Below, in pieces: positions 5,668-6,720 of a stretch of DNA of 6,720 nt. The stretch covers positions 1 through 6,720 of the forward strand of contig CASFXO010000324.1 in NCBI GenBank assembly GCA_949298665.1, read 5' to 3'. The notes under the pieces are model-generated. The model saw only the letters and a list, made by a program, of their open reading frames with translations, searched no databases and had not been told where the DNA came from. The position numbers and the translations under genes are program-made. The DNA comes from an uncultured Lentisphaeria bacterium (GTDB lineage Bacteria; Verrucomicrobiota; Lentisphaeria; Victivallales; Victivallaceae). Positions within the stretch are counted from its first letter, which is position 1; each line of letters starts with the position of its first letter.

Positions 5668-6633
5668 ATGTTGCAAAAACGAATTCTGGGAAAAACGGGA
5701 CTGGCGGTATCGGAAATCGGTCTGGGTGGATTGTTCATCAGTTCCTACGGCACGGAACGGGCGACGGCCCGGGAAGTTATCCGGAGGGCCCGGGAACTGG
5801 GGATCAACTATATCGATACCGCTCCCGGTTATGCGGACAGCGAAAGCGTCCTGGGCGAAGCTCTCCGGGAAATCGATGCGGACTTCATCATCAGCACCAA
5901 GCTGGGGTATCAGCCGGAGCCGTTTCAGCCGCGGAACCGGGAATTTCTGCGGCAGGCGTTTCACCGGAGTCTGCAGAACCTGCACCGCGATTCGGTGGAC
6001 ATGCTGATGATTCACGAACCGGATCGGCCCGACGTTTGCGACTGGTGGGAGGACCGGGAACATTGCCGGGGTCCGGTTCTGGAGGTGCTGAAGGAGTTGC
6101 GGGACGAAGGCCGTTGTCGTCATATCGGCGTGGGCGGTACTACTGCTTATGAAATGACTTCAGTGGTCGCTTCCGGGCATTTCGAGGTGCTGCTGACGGC
6201 CTTTCAGTACAGTCTGCTCTGGCGGGAGGCGGAGCACGGTCTGCTGGACGAAGCCGGAAGGCAGCGGATGGGAATCGTCTGTGGCTCGCCGCTGCAGCAG
6301 GGCGCGCTGGCCCGGCTTTACCGGAACGACGTCATGGATCATCCCGCGCCGTGGTTGAGTGCGCCGCGACGGCGGCAGATGCTGCGGCTTTATGAACTGG
6401 TACAGGACTTGAAGATGCCGCTTCCGGAACTGGCCATCCGGTTTATTTTGTCCAATCGTGCCGTTTCCTGCGTTCTTACCGGCGTCCGGACGCTGGCGGA
6501 GCTGGAGAGCAGCGTCGCCGCGGCCGCCGCCGGACCGTTGTCCGGAGAAATTCTGGCGGAACTTCGACGCATTTACGAGATGGTGCCGTTCCGGCCGTAT
6601 CTGGAGCCGCTGGGGCTGCCGTTCAAAAGTTGA
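5668..6633 (+). CDS. aldo/keto reductase
   Basis: A cytoplasmic NAD(P)H-linked oxidoreductase of 321 residues, close to the usual family length. The start LGKTGLAVSEIGLGG (7-21) is typical of the superfamily. The full catalytic tetrad is visible: Asp50 and Tyr55 in YIDTAPGY, Lys78 in ISTKLG, and His116 in LMIHEPD. RHIGVGG (151-157) and FQYSLLW (179-185) are the usual later barrel strands, and the C-terminal part has TGVRTLAELESSV (271-283), matching the cofactor-binding end seen in sugar- and pyridoxal-type members. No C-terminal iron-sulfur extension is present. The start at 5668 is preceded by GAGGTGAGGTGA (5653-5664), which overlaps the stop of the dehydrogenase, so the two are tightly linked. 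As the third oxidoreductase of the operon it probably acts on a carbonyl or lactol form of the same sugar. L-fucose/L-galactose dehydrogenase-like activity is possible but unproven. Confidence 0.9.
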   Translation: MLQKRILGKTGLAVSEIGLGGLFISSYGTERATAREVIRRARELGINYIDTAPGYADSESVLGEALREIDADFIISTKLGYQPEPFQPRNREFLRQAFHRSLQNLHRDSVDMLMIHEPDRPDVCDWWEDREHCRGPVLEVLKELRDEGRCRHIGVGGTTAYEMTSVVASGHFEVLLTAFQYSLLWREAEHGLLDEAGRQRMGIVCGSPLQQGALARLYRNDVMDHPAPWLSAPRRRQMLRLYELVQDLKMPLPELAIRFILSNRAVSCVLTGVRTLAELESSVAAAAAGPLSGEILAELRRIYEMVPFRPYLEPLGLPFKS

Positions 6634-6636
6634 ATC

Positions 6637-6650
6637 CCGCCGGACGGCGG
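6637..6650 (+). other. short GC hairpin after the aldo/keto reductase
   Basis: CCGCCG (6637-6642) and CGGCGG (6645-6650) form an inverted repeat right after the stop codon, best drawn as five G-C pairs with a four-base loop. No T-run follows and the next gene starts about 56 bases on, so read-through is expected. It may serve as a 3' stability element. Confidence 0.3.
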
Positions 6651-6661
6651 TCCCGCGGTCC

Positions 6662-6689
6662 GCGGCGGAAACGCGGTGCGGCGGAAACG
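6662..6689 (+). repeat. 12-base direct repeat in the intergenic leader
   Basis: GCGGCGGAAACG occurs at 6662-6673 and again at 6678-6689, separated by CGGT, so the period is 16 bases. It is preceded by a tandem CCGCGG-T-CCGCGG (6653-6665), which shares the CGCGGT element. It ends two bases before the ribosome binding site of the next gene. It could be a duplicated regulatory or slippage-generated sequence; no function is shown. Confidence 0.55.
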
Positions 6690-6706
6690 GAAGGAGCACA
6701 GGGAAA

Positions 6707-6720
6707 ATGAAAATCCGTCA
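6707..6720 (+). CDS. start of the next operon gene (cut by window edge)
   Basis: ATG at 6707 opens a frame that begins Met-Lys-Ile-Arg and runs out of the window. AAGGAG at 6691-6696, ten bases upstream, is a good ribosome binding site, and the gene lies 73 bases after the aldo/keto reductase on the same strand. Four residues do not allow any product call. Confidence 0.6.

Noticed and set aside
1..6720. tRNA, rRNA, CRISPR array, insertion sequence or phage attachment site
   Set aside because: I looked for tRNA-like arms, regularly spaced repeats, transposase motifs and terminal inverted repeats and saw none that hold up.

Overview
The window is GC-rich bacterial DNA with short intergenic gaps and coupled genes. 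It most resembles a member of the Lentisphaerota (Victivallis-like) within the Planctomycetes-Verrucomicrobia group. The main clue is the pseudopilin at 2777-3505. It has the FTLIELLVVIAIIAIL start, the NKAREKAR segment and a C-terminal HDGG...VDGH signature, a class expanded in that lineage. It sits beside a GntR/LacI hybrid regulator and Gfo/Idh/MocA-type enzymes. The assignment rests on recognised protein style, not on a database search.

Layout. (1) Positions 1-1299, plus strand: the C-terminal part of an alpha/beta-hydrolase-like protein cut by the window edge, overlapping by 29 bases a second, membrane-anchored alpha/beta hydrolase with a visible Ser-Asp-His set. (2) Positions 1300-1483: a convergent GC-rich gap with only weak hairpins. 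(3) Positions 1484-2554, minus strand: an AraR-type regulator (GntR winged helix plus LacI-type sugar-binding domain). (4) Positions 2555-2776: a divergent control region with two well-formed sigma70-type promoters facing opposite ways. They decide the start codons of both flanking genes and contain a candidate operator. (5) Positions 2777-6633, plus strand: a probable operon of pseudopilin, Gfo/Idh/MocA oxidoreductase, medium-chain zinc-type dehydrogenase and aldo/keto reductase. The next gene begins at 6707 and runs out of the window.

How it may work together (inference). The regulator senses a sugar or sugar derivative and controls both itself and the divergent operon. The operon encodes a surface or secreted pseudopilin and three different NAD(P)-linked oxidoreductases, which suggests stepwise oxidation/reduction of a carbohydrate. 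The substrate cannot be read from the sequence.

Points worth a second look: two matching TAGTACT-centred sites (one over the regulator -10, one inside its gene), identical ten-base -10 regions in the divergent promoters, a terminator-like hairpin plus T8 inside the dehydrogenase gene, a 69-base nested hairpin between two operon genes, and substituted catalytic positions in the Gfo/Idh/MocA protein.
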